Assembly: GCA_030248215.1 (NCBI GenBank)
Contig: JASANG010001697.1
Coordinates: 17,335-81,334 of the forward strand
DNA length: 64,000 nt
Direction: 5' to 3'
Origin: Enoplolaimus lenunculus
Taxonomy: Eukaryota > Nematoda > Enoplea > Enoplida > Thoracostomopsidae
Of this stretch, positions 1-11,650 are shown piece by piece. Made by a program: the position numbers and the translations under genes. Below the pieces are notes generated by a model. The model saw only the letters and a list, made by a program, of their open reading frames with translations, did no database searches and was not told where the DNA came from. Numbering within the stretch: the first letter of the stretch is position 1; every line of letters begins with the position of its first letter.

Positions 1-1540
1 ATTTCTCCCCGTAACATAGACCTCCGATGTAATCTGAACAGTTCTTACACTGGAGTTTCAAATGTTCTTGCGGGGTTTCAGGTTTTCGTGTGAGTTCAGT
101 TTGTCGTCGCCAGCTAAATCAGGTTTTCGATTTTGCGCTCGAGTGCAATAACACCCTCGCAACAATTAGTGTTATGGGCTCGGTTGTCGAGGATTCAGGG
201 GTGCGCTATAGAATCTTGCAAGCTTAGGGATTAGTCATGACACAGAATAGTATGGCTTTTTAGGTTCTAAATCCCTGGAATTTTTTGGCATGTACTTCCC
301 TCAGTTTGCTTTTGGGTTTTCGGGTTTTGCTTGGTTATTGTACGTTTTTGTTGTATTTTGTACGTGGGGGTGAAATAATGTTGCCGTAGGGTGCGGTAAA
401 TTTTGGGACAATGTCGGATGTTATTTGGGTACTATTGTGTTATGGGAACGTCCTATGGGAGAGTGGATGGGTGTTTTAGTTCAAATTCTGTATGCAACGG
501 GTTTGATAGCTGGGTAACTTATTTCCAGAAAACTGGCCATTCCTTTGATAGCTATACTTCGCAGCCTAAATTTCCCTCCTGATAGGTTGGCCGACCCTAG
601 GGAGGTACATTCACGTCGAAACCGATTGGGATTTGGCCGGACCTTGTCCGGTCTCGAAATGGCATTGAGCACAGCTGTTTGGGTTTGAGTTATACCCGTT
701 TTTGATTCATTGAGTGGAAAAATTCCGGTGTAAGTTGTGTGGAAGGTAACGCCTTGTGTTATAGCAATCGTATGTGGCTGAATTTGTAAACCTGTTTGGT
801 GGATATTAACAAGTGTTGGGTTAGGCTTGTCAAAAGGATGCAGGTATTTGGTCTAATTGATAGTAACTATCAGAAATTCATGATTCAAGCTTCATAATTG
901 AGTTCGAGAATGTCCAACCTCCAGGTTTACTGGGGTTTTAGTTTCTGGTTATTGTTTAAAACACTTGTGTTTTGTCAGTTCTTGGGCTAAGCTTCTAAAG
1001 ATTTGAGGTATGTATATGCTTATACTCTGAAGTATAAGGCAGTTCTTATCGGAGGCTTTGATTTCCTTAACAGCAGTATTTTTGCTTGAGAGGGTAAGTT
1101 CACTAGTATCGGATGTGGCTTTTATATCTGTAACCAGCATCCGACCTTTTGTTTTAATTTTTACATATGCATACCACAACATGAGAGGACCTTGTGGTTG
1201 TGTATTAGTTACAAGGGATGTTTCAATTAGTGGCTGTTCAAGATAAGTTTGTTGGTTTCGGTTCCATAAGGTTCTCCTTTGAGTAAACTTGTATACTTCA
1301 TGAGATCAAAGTGTATATGTATTGAATGGGCGTCACATTCAGTTTGTGTTGGACCGAGTGCTCAGATCTGTTTTGGATCACCCTGAACTATTAAGAATAA
1401 CTAAGGCTGGAACCTCAACAGGTTTTTGCCTTAAGGATAAATTGTCGCTTTCTCATGGGTTTTTTAAGGAAGGAGATAAAATACGGAAAAGTTTACATTT
1501 ATAGCAGTTTTAGTCACATTTTTGACAAAGACAATCAATA
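1..1540 (-). mobile_element. Internal-region fragment of the giant LTR family, left of copy B
   Basis: Read on the minus strand, this stretch matches the first 1-3 kb of the internal regions of copies B (about 14950-16000) and A (about 41850-43200, opposite orientation). Landmarks shared by all three include the tract around 75-130 (matching 14955-15010 and 43130-43185) and the GGGCG-containing tract near 1325. It abuts LTR sequence at about 1541. The order and orientation are those of an LTR followed by its own internal region, so this is either a second copy in tandem with B or a rearranged left end. It is old and broken, with no substantial reading frame. The outer boundary lies beyond the window. 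Confidence 0.65.
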
Positions 1541-4500
1541 ACAGCGGTCAGGGTGGCTTTATTGCTCATTAGCGATGCGCCGAACCCGATAGGACCAGTC
1601 CCAACCCTAGATTCCGGAAAACGTGATTTTGCATTTTTGGACCAGGGATCCGTAACATTTTACACGTAAAATTTCGAAAACTTCAAGTGCTCGTAACTTC
1701 TTAACGATCCGTCCCAGACCCCGAGACAGGGTATTTTTCTTGTTCAGCGTGAAAAACTGCGTCGATTGATACCAATTTCGATACTCAATTCCAAAATTCG
1801 CATTTTTGCATTTTTCGACCTCGGATCCGTAAATTTTACACACTAAATTTCGGAAACTCCGGATACCTCTAACTCTTGAACGAATGACTTCCGACCCCCA
1901 GTCAGGGTATTTTTCTTGTTCAGCTTGGCGAGCTCTATCGATTGGTATGGTTTCAACAGCAGATTCCGAAAATCGCATTTATGCATTTTTCGCCCCTAGA
2001 ATCCGTAATGCGGGGTTCACATTACTACTTGTGCATTTGGTACCTATTTTTTCACCTTACGCATACTTGGTGACAAGTATTTTCACGATACCCATATGGG
2101 TAAGTATTAGTACTACATAGCTAGTGGTACTTTCGGTTGAGCTACCCATATGGATAGCTCTAAAATTTTGATTACACCCCGTATGGATTGCGGTTTTGTC
2201 CGCAAGATACCCATATGGGTTTCATTTTAACAGTGGTTACAGAAATTTTTTAAAATGTTTGTTTTGTCGTGTTATTTTGCTTGTTTGGATAGCTAGTATT
2301 TGTACTTTTAAACTTTGTGTAGGGTGGGTCCACAGTTCAGGTAGATGTTTTATTTCCATAAATAAATATCGGATTAATCACTCGAGTAGGTCCCAATGGT
2401 TCCTGGTGTTGTTTTAAGTTAGGACTGTTTATCGATAACGAGTTGTATATAATTTGTTGAAAATCGGGGCACACAAGCATGTGAGACTTGCTTGTCCGTT
2501 ATGAGCGCATGCAATGTAGTGCAGCGCGGAAATATCCCATAATTTGTTTATACGGAATGTTTAAAGTACAGGCAGCCTTTACCTGCACAATATGCCTGCG
2601 AAATCGCCTAAAACAGGCGTATTTTACCAGGACCTTAACATAATACAAAAGCAGTATTAATCCTTTAAATTTGCTTGTAACAGCAAGAAGAACACTAGAT
2701 TTGTCTTTTACGTTTTTATCGTTTAATATTTTTACAAAAAATAACTAATAATTTGCTATCCATATGTGTTGGCGCAAAAGACCTAAGAAACCCATATGGG
2801 TAGCAAAACAGCGGTTAGCAATCCATAGCTACAGCTGATACTTACCCATATGGATAAGTAGAAGCTAGCTAGCTATACGCATGGATTGTATTTATCACCT
2901 GCTATGGGTTGGTGAAAAAACAGGTACCAAACACACAAATGGTTACGTGAATCCCGCATAATTGCACATGTAAAATGCAGAAAGTTCGAAAGCCCATAAC
3001 TTTTGAACGAGAGGTCGGGGACCCCAAGTCAGGGTGGTTTTATTACTCAGCTCGATGAGCTGCGTCGAATAATGTGGGTCTCGACCTCCGATTTCGAAAT
3101 TCACGTTTTTGCATTTTTCCACCCTAGAATCCGTAAAATTTGCACACACATTTTCAAAAGTTCGAGGGGCCATAACTCCCGAAAGGATGATCGCAGACCC
3201 AAGGTCAGGGTATTTTTATTGCTCAGCGCAGTGAGGTCTAACGATTGGTATAGGTTTCCCCAGCCTACCCGAAAATTCCTGTTTTGGCATTTTTTTTACT
3301 TCCGGATCCGCACAATGCCACACACACAAAATCTCAAACTTAGGTCGGGTGGGATTTCTCAACTATCCGTCTCCGATCCGTGATCAGGGTTATTACCGGT
3401 CCCGTCGGGTTATTGGTGTTACTCCTCGCAATGCAGGTCTTCACAACCTCTAGATACCCCGGAGTCGTAGAAACTGAACACTAAACACAACCCCTCCACT
3501 TCAGATACCAAATGTAACAAGTATAAGGAGGATGCCAGCGACAAACCGTAGCATACTCTATGGGGAGTCTCTGCGCGTAGTCACTCGCTCTCAGAATTCA
3601 GCACCCGGCGCCCTCAGGCCCTGATTTGTCGTGATAAAAACCGTCGTGAATTTAATTCCCCTAAACTAACCCATCTCTCGAAACCTCGAAACGCACTCCC
3701 TCTTAAACTCAAAATTAAATTATTCAATAATTGTTATAGTGAAACTCTGTATGTTACTCGCGGGCCGCTATCTTTCAAGTGCTGCTCGAGCTGAACAAAC
3801 GTTATGTATATCTTTGAAATCCTTACGTGCGTCGATCATTAATTACCTAGTCTAACGGTCGTAAACGCTGAAACGTCGCCTCAAACTACATTCCTAGCCT
3901 GTGTAAATCCTGTAAAACTCAAAACATCTCATGTAACACTGAAGAGAGAGAGTGAGACAAACAAACTGGGGCGGTATTGAGACGCAAATTAAATCCTGAC
4001 GCGCAGTTTGGATGTCACCTAGTGACTGCTTACGCAAAGCCGTGGGTATCCTAAGTCAGGGGCACCCTTCCTGAGGTTACCTAATCCGATTAATTGAGTG
4101 ATCGGTTAACCCGCGAATATCCAGGTACAAAGCAACGTATGCACACACATATATGTAGAAAAGACCGTATTCAGTTACGTACATAAAAAGTAGACATAGG
4201 TCCCTTCAAACATTTTCCGCACCAGCCATTTTCTCACTATTGCTGTGCTACCCCCTTTTGGACCCGCACACTCGCTGTACAAAGTTATCTCTGCGTTAAC
4301 GGACGTTACTAATCGGTGTTATAAAGTTTGCGTCGGAGTTACAAAGTCGGTACGTTATTAACGGTACTTAAGAGGTTGCTCTTCCTTTCAATACTTTCAC
4401 TAACCAATGCGCCTGCATTCTTGTTGATAGTTACATGTGCATTTTATTACGCCTTAATATCCATTAGAGAGAGAGCAAGGCGGAATTAAAATAAAAAACT

Positions 4501-4766
4501 TCTAGTCGGCCATCATCAAAGCAATTTTCTGCACGAGCGGGAGCCGTGAAAGAAGGAGGCACAAAATTTACATGGAACAAGAATTGGCGGAACAGCTATA
4601 CATAGTAAGAACAACCAACACGCTCAGAATAGAGTTATAGCGATAGTCAATAATAACGTTAACAACACGCTATAATGGCAGCAACAATAATAATGCCAAC
4701 TCCAAGGTACTATGCAGTATATCACTAGACCATGATACGGCGCTGGAAAGTGTCGCGTCCCTGACA
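1541..4766 (-). repeat. Left (3') LTR portion of copy B
   Basis: Read on the minus strand, this starts TGTCAGGGAC at 4766, just after a short purine-rich tract ending AAGAGG (4767-4772 region, minus strand). It is the sister of 20760-23043 and nearly identical to it. It contains the U3 part with the tandem units of roughly 178 bp (about 1541-3420) and is interrupted by a 950-bp DNA transposon (2009-2958). The promoter and leader part seen in the other LTRs is not present here, and the sequence passes directly into internal-type DNA near 1541. Confidence 0.8.
2009..2958. mobile_element. TIR DNA transposon, Harbinger-like, nested in LTR of B
   Basis: Inverted ends TGCGGGGTTCAC and GTGAATCCCGCA are followed inwards by matching TTTGGTACCTATTTTTTCACC-type tracts. 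The 3-bp duplication TAA (2006-2008, 2959-2961) flanks it. The sister LTR at about 21234-21242 carries the uninterrupted target (ATCCGTAATTGCACATG), which proves an insertion. The interior is AT-rich and has many copies of the 12-bp palindrome ACCCATATGGGT. No transposase frame is visible, so it is non-autonomous. A 3-bp TWA-type duplication is typical of PIF/Harbinger. A relative lies at 30325-30838. Confidence 0.85.
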
Positions 4767-6016
4767 CCTCTTGGAATTTTAATTTGGGTATTTTGTGTTA
4801 ACCCTTATCTTTGGAAGGTTAACAGCCGTCTAATCCTAACTTCTCCTTAAGCAGAACTTATCAGCACTTCAAACCATTCCCATTTAAAGGGGAACTCCCC
4901 GTTTCCTACGTTTAGGCCAAGTTTCCACCTCTCAAAATAACAATACAGACAGCGACGTTGAGAAATATATATACACATGTGTGTAAACCCCCGTGAAGCT
5001 ACGCAAGCTTAAGGCACAAGCATAAAATATGCTTCATTACAGTCGCCAATGATCCGGCTATGGCGGTGGGCTATTGTTCCCTTACAGCGTGAGCGCCAGA
5101 AAGTGAATGATTTAACTCCGAGCAGCGCGTTTTAAGGTCATGTCAACTGTAATTCAGCGTTTACCCATATATACGCGAGGTAGCAAATAAGGAGATGTGG
5201 TGGCAGACGCAGGCTGCACCCAGCTGTTGTAGAGCGCCAGCATTGCGCATACGTAAGTACACCAAAGTTTAAAGCTGGGTTACAGGGACGTGATCCGCTC
5301 AGGCTCAGGCTTTTGACATACCAAGATTCAATGTTACCTAGACCAATTATATGCTAATACAGCTTGCAGAATTACAGCGTGTTTATCCTGAATTCCTAAC
5401 GCACATGTATGCGAGTTCCCTAAAAACCTTCTCCTTCTCTTATAATTTTAATTTTGGCAGTTTGTGTCGACCCTTATCTCCTGAACGGTACGTCCCTGCG
5501 CCTACGCTGCAACCGTTAAATCCATAGCACTGACACTGTTGCTAGGCTCAAGCCTAACTCTAAGGGGAGGATCGCAGTATTATCTTATACCGCATAATGA
5601 GCGCAGAAATTCTTTAGGTATAGCCTAATTGTCTGGGGCCGGAAGTTAGGATGTGGACAGTCCTACAGTGTCAGTGCGACCAATGAAAAGGAGGTAATCC
5701 CAGGTCAGAAGTACCTCGGCCCATAGGTACCTCCAGCTGCCATACAGCAGAAAGCGACTGAGCCTCCTGGGATTCCTCAGCGTTATTGTTTGCGCGGTGC
5801 CGCCACTATACCAACGTTGCCGCGAGCTCCATAATCCGCGCCCGGATGATAGGATTGTCCGGAACTTCGACTCCCATTGCCTCCAGTACCGCCAAGGGGT
5901 TTCCAGAGTCCTCGCGATCACCCTCCCATGGCGGTCCAGCCTCTTCCCTGCGTCGCCTTTACAGTTCCTCCACCCGCTCGCTCTGTGTAAGCTGCATCGG
6001 GGCGAGTGGATGACCG

Positions 6017-7345
6017 TCAGGCAAGTTCGGCGGGGGTCAACTGGAGATGGCGGAGGTCCCGGCTGAATGGGGCGTCGAGCATCTTCCGCATTTTCGGGAC
6101 CAGCGGTGGTAAAGGCAACGGTCCTCCGGTGAGCAGACAGCGCTCAGCGAGCTCATGCTCGGTGATGTCGTGAAAGTGGTGGGTCAGGTAGCGATGGTAA
6201 AAGCACGGGGCTTTGGTAGAGTAAAACCCGATCATCGCTGCGTAACCCTCCACGACTACACGAGCGTTGTTGGAGAGCTCGCTGAGGGGCATCAGCGGGA
6301 GCAGGGTGATGCGCGGGTTAGATTGGCATTCCCTCGCAAGCTCAGAGACATGCGCGTGTACCATGCGCGCCACGGTGTCGGGATTCGAATAGTTGAGCAA
6401 AAGTTCTTCGAAGGGTCGACCGAGGAGTGCTCCCACCTGCTCGTAGTAGTACCCACCATCGCTCCTCGGATCGGTGGTGCGCCGAGTCCATGGAAAAAGA
6501 GAATGGTAGTCGCCGCAGATCGTGATGCGGACTACCAACGGCATGGCTACCAACAGTGCGATTCGGCAGAGCATTGGAATGTCGGCACCCGGGAACGCGA
6601 TGACAGCGACATCCGGGTGGCCGTAATATTCCTCCCATAAGGGAAAGGCCGATTCATCGCTGACGATGAGGTGGCGCCGGTAGTATTGGTGCCCGTGATC
6701 GAAGTGCCGCGCAAGGTCCTCAATGGCGCGGCCGGCGAAGTTGGTGTAGGTCGTGACGAGCTCCAGAGTATTCTGGACCCCGTAGACGTCTTCGCCAATG
6801 CCGAGTGCAGGATCCCAGGGGTCACAATAAAGGACCTGGTGCCCTGAGATCCCACGAAGATGTTCCCGCATCCCCGGAGCAGCAAACTTGTGGTACGTTA
6901 AGGCATACACAAGCGGCTCTAACATCGTCTCGCGCCCAAAGCGGTGAAACGTGTCACGGGGAGGCGGGATGCCAATACAAACGTACTGACGACATTCTGA
7001 CGCCGTCGCCTTCATCCAGCTGGCGACAGCGCTGTCGTCGTGGCGTATGTAGTGCCACGCGGCGCCGAGTGCCTGGATCATGCACCAAGCCGCGCCCAGT
7101 GGGGTTTGGAAAGCCAACCCCACAAAGAGTAGGCTGAGGACCTGCGCGGTGCCAGGTATCGCTGTTATCCGTAGAGCAGGGCGTGTGTCGTTGCGAGGAG
7201 CCGAGGGGCCAAAATACACGCTGAGAGGATAATCGGAGACGGGGCCGTAGCCATAAACCTCGGGGCGGTGCTGGGATTGGCTTTCTTCACTGTAGCCATC
7301 GTCACCCCCATCTTCAGCGTTGTTGTACCCGCGAAAATCTGCCAT
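6017..7345 (-). CDS. Long conserved frame of the giant LTR element, unknown function (copy B, 442 codons)
   Basis: A GC-rich open frame starts at an ATG in strong context (purine at -3, G at +4) directly after a (CAA)n-rich leader. The product is homologous to the 534-codon frame at 48387-49991 over its whole length, with roughly two thirds or more of residues identical by eye. Visible parts: an acidic, glycine- and tyrosine-rich N terminus (about 1-50); a hydrophobic stretch (about 63-97, with LSLLFVGLAF and GAAWHYIRHD); strongly conserved blocks CIGIPPP, GRETMLEPLVYALTY, KFAAPGMREHLRGIS and YCDPWDP; then alternating hydrophobic and charged segments (for example DVAVIAF and RITICG) suggesting an alpha/beta fold; and a conserved TGGPLPLP near the end. 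There is no signal peptide and no zinc knuckle, reverse transcriptase or integrase motif. The frame is shorter than its sister. I do not recognise the family. Its place, about 1.25 kb upstream of the 3' LTR, is where env or accessory genes lie in LTR elements, but nothing shows it to be an envelope. Confidence 0.8.
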   Translation of the reverse strand: MADFRGYNNAEDGGDDGYSEESQSQHRPEVYGYGPVSDYPLSVYFGPSAPRNDTRPALRITAIPGTAQVLSLLFVGLAFQTPLGAAWCMIQALGAAWHYIRHDDSAVASWMKATASECRQYVCIGIPPPRDTFHRFGRETMLEPLVYALTYHKFAAPGMREHLRGISGHQVLYCDPWDPALGIGEDVYGVQNTLELVTTYTNFAGRAIEDLARHFDHGHQYYRRHLIVSDESAFPLWEEYYGHPDVAVIAFPGADIPMLCRIALLVAMPLVVRITICGDYHSLFPWTRRTTDPRSDGGYYYEQVGALLGRPFEELLLNYSNPDTVARMVHAHVSELARECQSNPRITLLPLMPLSELSNNARVVVEGYAAMIGFYSTKAPCFYHRYLTHHFHDITEHELAERCLLTGGPLPLPPLVPKMRKMLDAPFSRDLRHLQLTPAELA

Positions 7346-7710
7346 GGCCCTGTCGTTGTTGTTGTTGTTTTTTGACGATGTTGTTGTTGGTCGTGTCAGT
7401 GGTTGCAGTGGCTGACGCGGCTGGTTTATGCTGTTGTAGTGATCGTCTCTGACGGTCGTAGCTGTTGTAGCGGTTGCAACATGGTTGTTGATGCTGGTGT
7501 TCTATTGCCGTGAGCGTTGCTGTCGTGGTAACTGTTGTTGCTGCGGTCGTTGCTGTCGCGAGTATTGTTGCTGTAGCAGTGGTAGTTGTCGCTGCAGCTG
7601 CGGTTAGTGTTGTTGTTGTTGTTGCCTCTGATATTGTTTTGAGTAGCGATTGTTGCTGTTGGCTTTGCTGCAGTTGTTGTTGCGGTTCCTGTCCTTGCTG
7701 CAACTTCTAA
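7346..7710 (-). promoter_or_regulatory. (CAA)n-rich untranslated leader upstream of the B frame
   Basis: On the minus strand this is several hundred bases of CAA, ACA and GCA triplets ending about 10 bases before the start codon. The matching position in copy A (48030-48386) has the same composition but different exact sequence, so composition seems to be what is kept. The triplets stay open in several frames, which produces spurious Q/T/N-rich reading frames. (CAA)n RNA is unstructured and is known to favour ribosome loading, as in the tobacco mosaic virus omega leader. That role here is inference. Confidence 0.55.
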
Positions 7711-8399
7711 GTCACGGTTATACACAAGAAATAAGAAGTACGTAAACATATGCATGGGCACATGCGATAACACAATCCCTATGGGGAGGTATCCCACACG
7801 AGGTTCGGTTACGGATATTGTGACCCGAGTCCGAATACAATAACTCTATATCAAATGGGTATTACCAATGTTTCGCAACTCTGGCTATCCAAAATAAAAG
7901 CCCTAGGGTCGCTGCAGGACTAATCTAGATACTTGGTTCAGGGCCTAGGTTTGTTTCACGCGTTATTTGAAAATAGCCATGGATCCCCAATACTATCTAT
8001 GACTCTTTGTGGACCTGTGTACCACTTTGCTCAATTAGCCATTTTTGTCTCCTTACTGTGGGTCATACATTTCAAAACAGGCCCAAATTCATGGTCGAGA
8101 GAGAGTTCTCGAGTGATTTTTCAGGTGTGCTGGGTAACTTGGGCGAGGTTCCGATTCTTTAAGGTTTCGGCGCAACTTTCGTTTCAGGTTTAGATACATG
8201 ATTCGCTCAATGGACAGTATTATAGCGCTCCTAGTTTGATGTTACTCACAATTTTCGTTCAGCTTACTAGGTCCTTTTGCTTGCGAAAGTGTGACCAGCT
8301 CAAGGGTTGTGCGACTGCAAGATTCGCTTCCCAAAAACTGGTACTTTTCCAACTCTGAAGGGGCTCCTTTGCACCGGGAGGGGTGAATGGGAATGACCC

Positions 8400-11300
8400 G
8401 AGTTGGTTTGTTCGTAATCAGTTTTATGCAACCACTGCGAGCTGGATCGAATGGACTCGTCGGCCACTCTTCTTATGCGAAGTTGAATTATCTTTCTAAC
8501 AAGCGCTGTAACTTGAGACTTTGCCCGCCACGTATCAACCGTAATGCTCAATCGAAATTCAATTGGAAGGACTCGTTAAAGCTAATCAGAGCGAATTCCA
8601 CTCACAAGACATACTGTTAGGTAGAAAAATCATCACGGGTTTGTACCCGGCCTAGTCGAGCTTAGGCCTTTCGACAGGTTTCGGCGCGGGACTCTGCATT
8701 AAGGTTCAGGCTTCGTGCGAGTCGTGGGTATTTAATGTTTAGCTCCTCTTCCGGTCATAGTGTCGGGCGTATGCAGGTCCTGGGTTCATGGTGTCTCCAG
8801 TGGGCCATGTAGGTTGGTAAACCATAACTGCGCATTAGACTTTGAGCAGACTTGGGGTTTGAGTGATTTTTAGACTCATTGCTCCTCGATTGGCGGGGTA
8901 CACGCTTAATCAGTAAAACTGTAGCAGTCCCGAGGGGCACCCGTGCCAACGTGGGACCGAGAGGATAAAATTTATAGTGCATGACGTTCTCTAAACCTTG
9001 TTGAGATTCTACATTTTTGGGCTTCGTTTGCTCAGGCCGATTTTCCAAATTAGCAAATTAGGGGCTGGGGGCATATATCTACGCGGGTTCTTGATTGGGT
9101 ATGCGAATATTCGTGATGACCGCCGAAAGAGCCCTATTCCGTGGGGATACGGTGGTGCGTAACGGTTCTGTCGTAATTCTCACATGATTGGGACGACAAG
9201 GTGCATTTCGTCAGCGAGGTGATCGTGGTTCGAGTTAGGTGACATCCAGTGGCGTAAGTTCTAAGGGGGTTGCCTCCCTCCTAAGCTCCTATATGGCTCG
9301 AAATGCAACTCGCTCTAGTAAGGGGTTTCTTAGACCTTGATTGCTGCGGCTGCATGAGCCGCTTTCCAAAAAAGTTTTAAGCATCCAGCTTAAAAAGGGA
9401 CTCCTGAGCACAAAAGTGCAAGGCAAAAGCCCAGTGTCGGGTTTTGTAGAATTAGTATTTACATTTACCGAAGCCGGATCAAATGGATGGTAAAACTAAT
9501 TAGTTTTACATGGTCCATGAAGTATTTCGCTCACAAGCGTTATACTTATGGTCGCTCCAGGTATGGGCATGTGTACTGTTGTACACTACCTTGAGCCCCA
9601 AAGTTACGAGCGAGACCCAGCGTGGCCAGGTTTGATGGCTTATAAAGGGACAGGGGACAGCGGGTGTGAAACAGCAGAGCGGCGAGTACAAGGGATACTG
9701 GGGAAACCTAAACTCATGACTTAGGTGCTGCCTCCAGAGGGGCATGTCAATTTGTAAGGTATCCGGATGCGAGCCTGTGTGTTTCAGTACCCATAACTAA
9801 GGTAAGCCATGTGGTTGAGCCACTGCCTCGGGATAAGCTGATATACATTCCTCGAAAGGTTGTTTTAGAAAATCGGGCGCTGGATTAACCAAAACATAAG
9901 GGGCCCATAGCCAACTCTAAGATGTCTCCAGGGCTTGTCGAAAAGCAATTACACTTAAGGCATGAATGATCGAGGCAGGGCACAGAGGTTTTGACATATC
10001 CTTATGGCCTGATTAGGTCCGGTCGGCTTGTAGTGAGGATGGCTTTGTTTGATTTAGGACGGTTTTTGAAAACCGCTCGGCAAAAAGACAGCCCATGGCT
10101 TACAGGTCATGCTAGACAGGATGGCTGCTGGTGCTGACAGGATACAGTTTAGTTGGCACTTAAATGAGGTCCGAACTGATTGCCTCACAAGCGTTGTACC
10201 TAGAATCAACCCTTAAAATGTTGTATGGGGAGATTGTGTCATTCCTGAAATTTCAAGGTTCCCAAGTATAACGGAAGTTATTGTCACGGAAACCGATGTC
10301 ATCCCCTAGGCATGGGTTCCTGATGGCCAGGGTGTCGGTGTAGGGGTATAATCTTCCTATAGTTATACCTAGGGTGCTTGCAGGGTGTGCTAGCGGGATG
10401 CCGTTCTCCACGAGGGTCGAAAACTAAGCCTAATGGGGGTTTACCATGGCGTTCCGACTAAATCCGTGATGCTACATGCTTGGGTCGATACACCATGGTG
10501 GGTCGAGCGCCGAATCGGGGGTCTATTTTTCAGCATATTTCCCAATTTATAGATGGCGAGTGGGTTCCTATGTAGGGTCAGAGTCATTCAGGCGTCGTTC
10601 TGGTGTCCCGCCTGGGTGCTAGTCGGCCTGACAAATAGGTGTTTGCGACAGGGTAAGATTTCGGCGGGGTCTTTAGTTCTGGAGGCTGCCCTTCTCTTGA
10701 CGGTTTAAAACACCATTAGCATCCGATTGGATTGGGTTGTCATGAGCTGGGTAGGCGCATGGCCATAGTCTGGAGCGGCCGCAGGGACCGCCTTGCAAAA
10801 AGGTCAATTCAACTGTACGGGTATCGAGATCTTGTTGCACGGTAGTGGACTCACCTCGTTATTTGACGATCGCTTTCTGGTTGTCTTTCCGGCTAATCAT
10901 AGAAGTGCCAGCTATTTAGGTTAGGGTAAATTATCTGCCACACCAGCGCTACACTTAAGGAAAACCTAGCGTGAGCCCTCGGTAAAACCAAGGTACATGT
11001 GCATGTGCGTAGGCGTGAAAATTTTCGGTCAGGCGGAGCCGAGTTTGTGTAAATCGGGCGTTGTCATTATTGGCACGAGGGCCTGAGGGTCCCCGGGATC
11101 TACACCACTGCCCTTCCTTGCGTGCATAGGGTACCTAGGATGTGAAATAACATGCCAGGTTACCGTTTCTTACGGAGACCGGGCCGAATTTGACCAGATT
11201 CCACATCGGCGTTAACACCGACTCCTATGGTGCTCACGAGTTGTGCTATACCCCTCGAGCGTTCAGTACGTCCGAATGAGCACCCATCGGTATTAGGGAG

Positions 11301-11650
11301 TATAACCCTGGGGGTGTACCGCACGGCGGGAGATGGGTCGTCAGGTCTATAACAGACGGAGCCTATCCAGTTCAAATACTTAGGTGGGCTATTCGCGGGA
11401 TTGTATCGGTCCGGGACCGATTAGGGTTCGTGGGGCTGTCGGGTGGGTATTAGGCTTATAGCCTCCCGCCAAGGATAAAAGGGCCGAGTCGGTGGCCGCT
11501 TGTCAAAAAGAAATCCAACTAGAAACTCGCTGAAGTTGCGTCACGATAGGGGATTTAGGTGATAAACCTATAAGGAGGGAAGCCAGATTATCTGGCACAC
11601 AAGTGTTATACGTACCAGGTGTTATGAAGGGGATAATCATGCATAGTGTA
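8400..11650 (-). repeat. Degenerate tandem units of about 0.65-0.75 kb in the B internal region
   Basis: A motif like CACAAGCGTTRTAC recurs at about 9532, 10187, 10938 (weaker) and 11600, with a weak one near 8497. A run resembling GGCAAAAAG lies 100-170 bases before each (about 9365, 10078, 10787, 11503). The units are too diverged to delimit by eye. Similar motifs on the opposite strand occur in copy A near 46112 and 46998. There is no coding frame of note. The segment is otherwise G- and T-rich on the plus strand. Confidence 0.35.

Noticed and set aside
3003-3383. 126- and 149-codon frames conserved between 3003-3383 and 21278-21727
   Set aside because: The two loci are sister LTRs of one recent element, so any frame is conserved. 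The frames run through the 178-bp non-coding array and are not kept in A or C.
7314-7797. Q/T/N-rich reading frames in the CAA tract as genes
   Set aside because: They overlap each other in different frames and follow from the triplet repeat. No codon-level conservation with copy A was seen, so the tract is better read as a leader.
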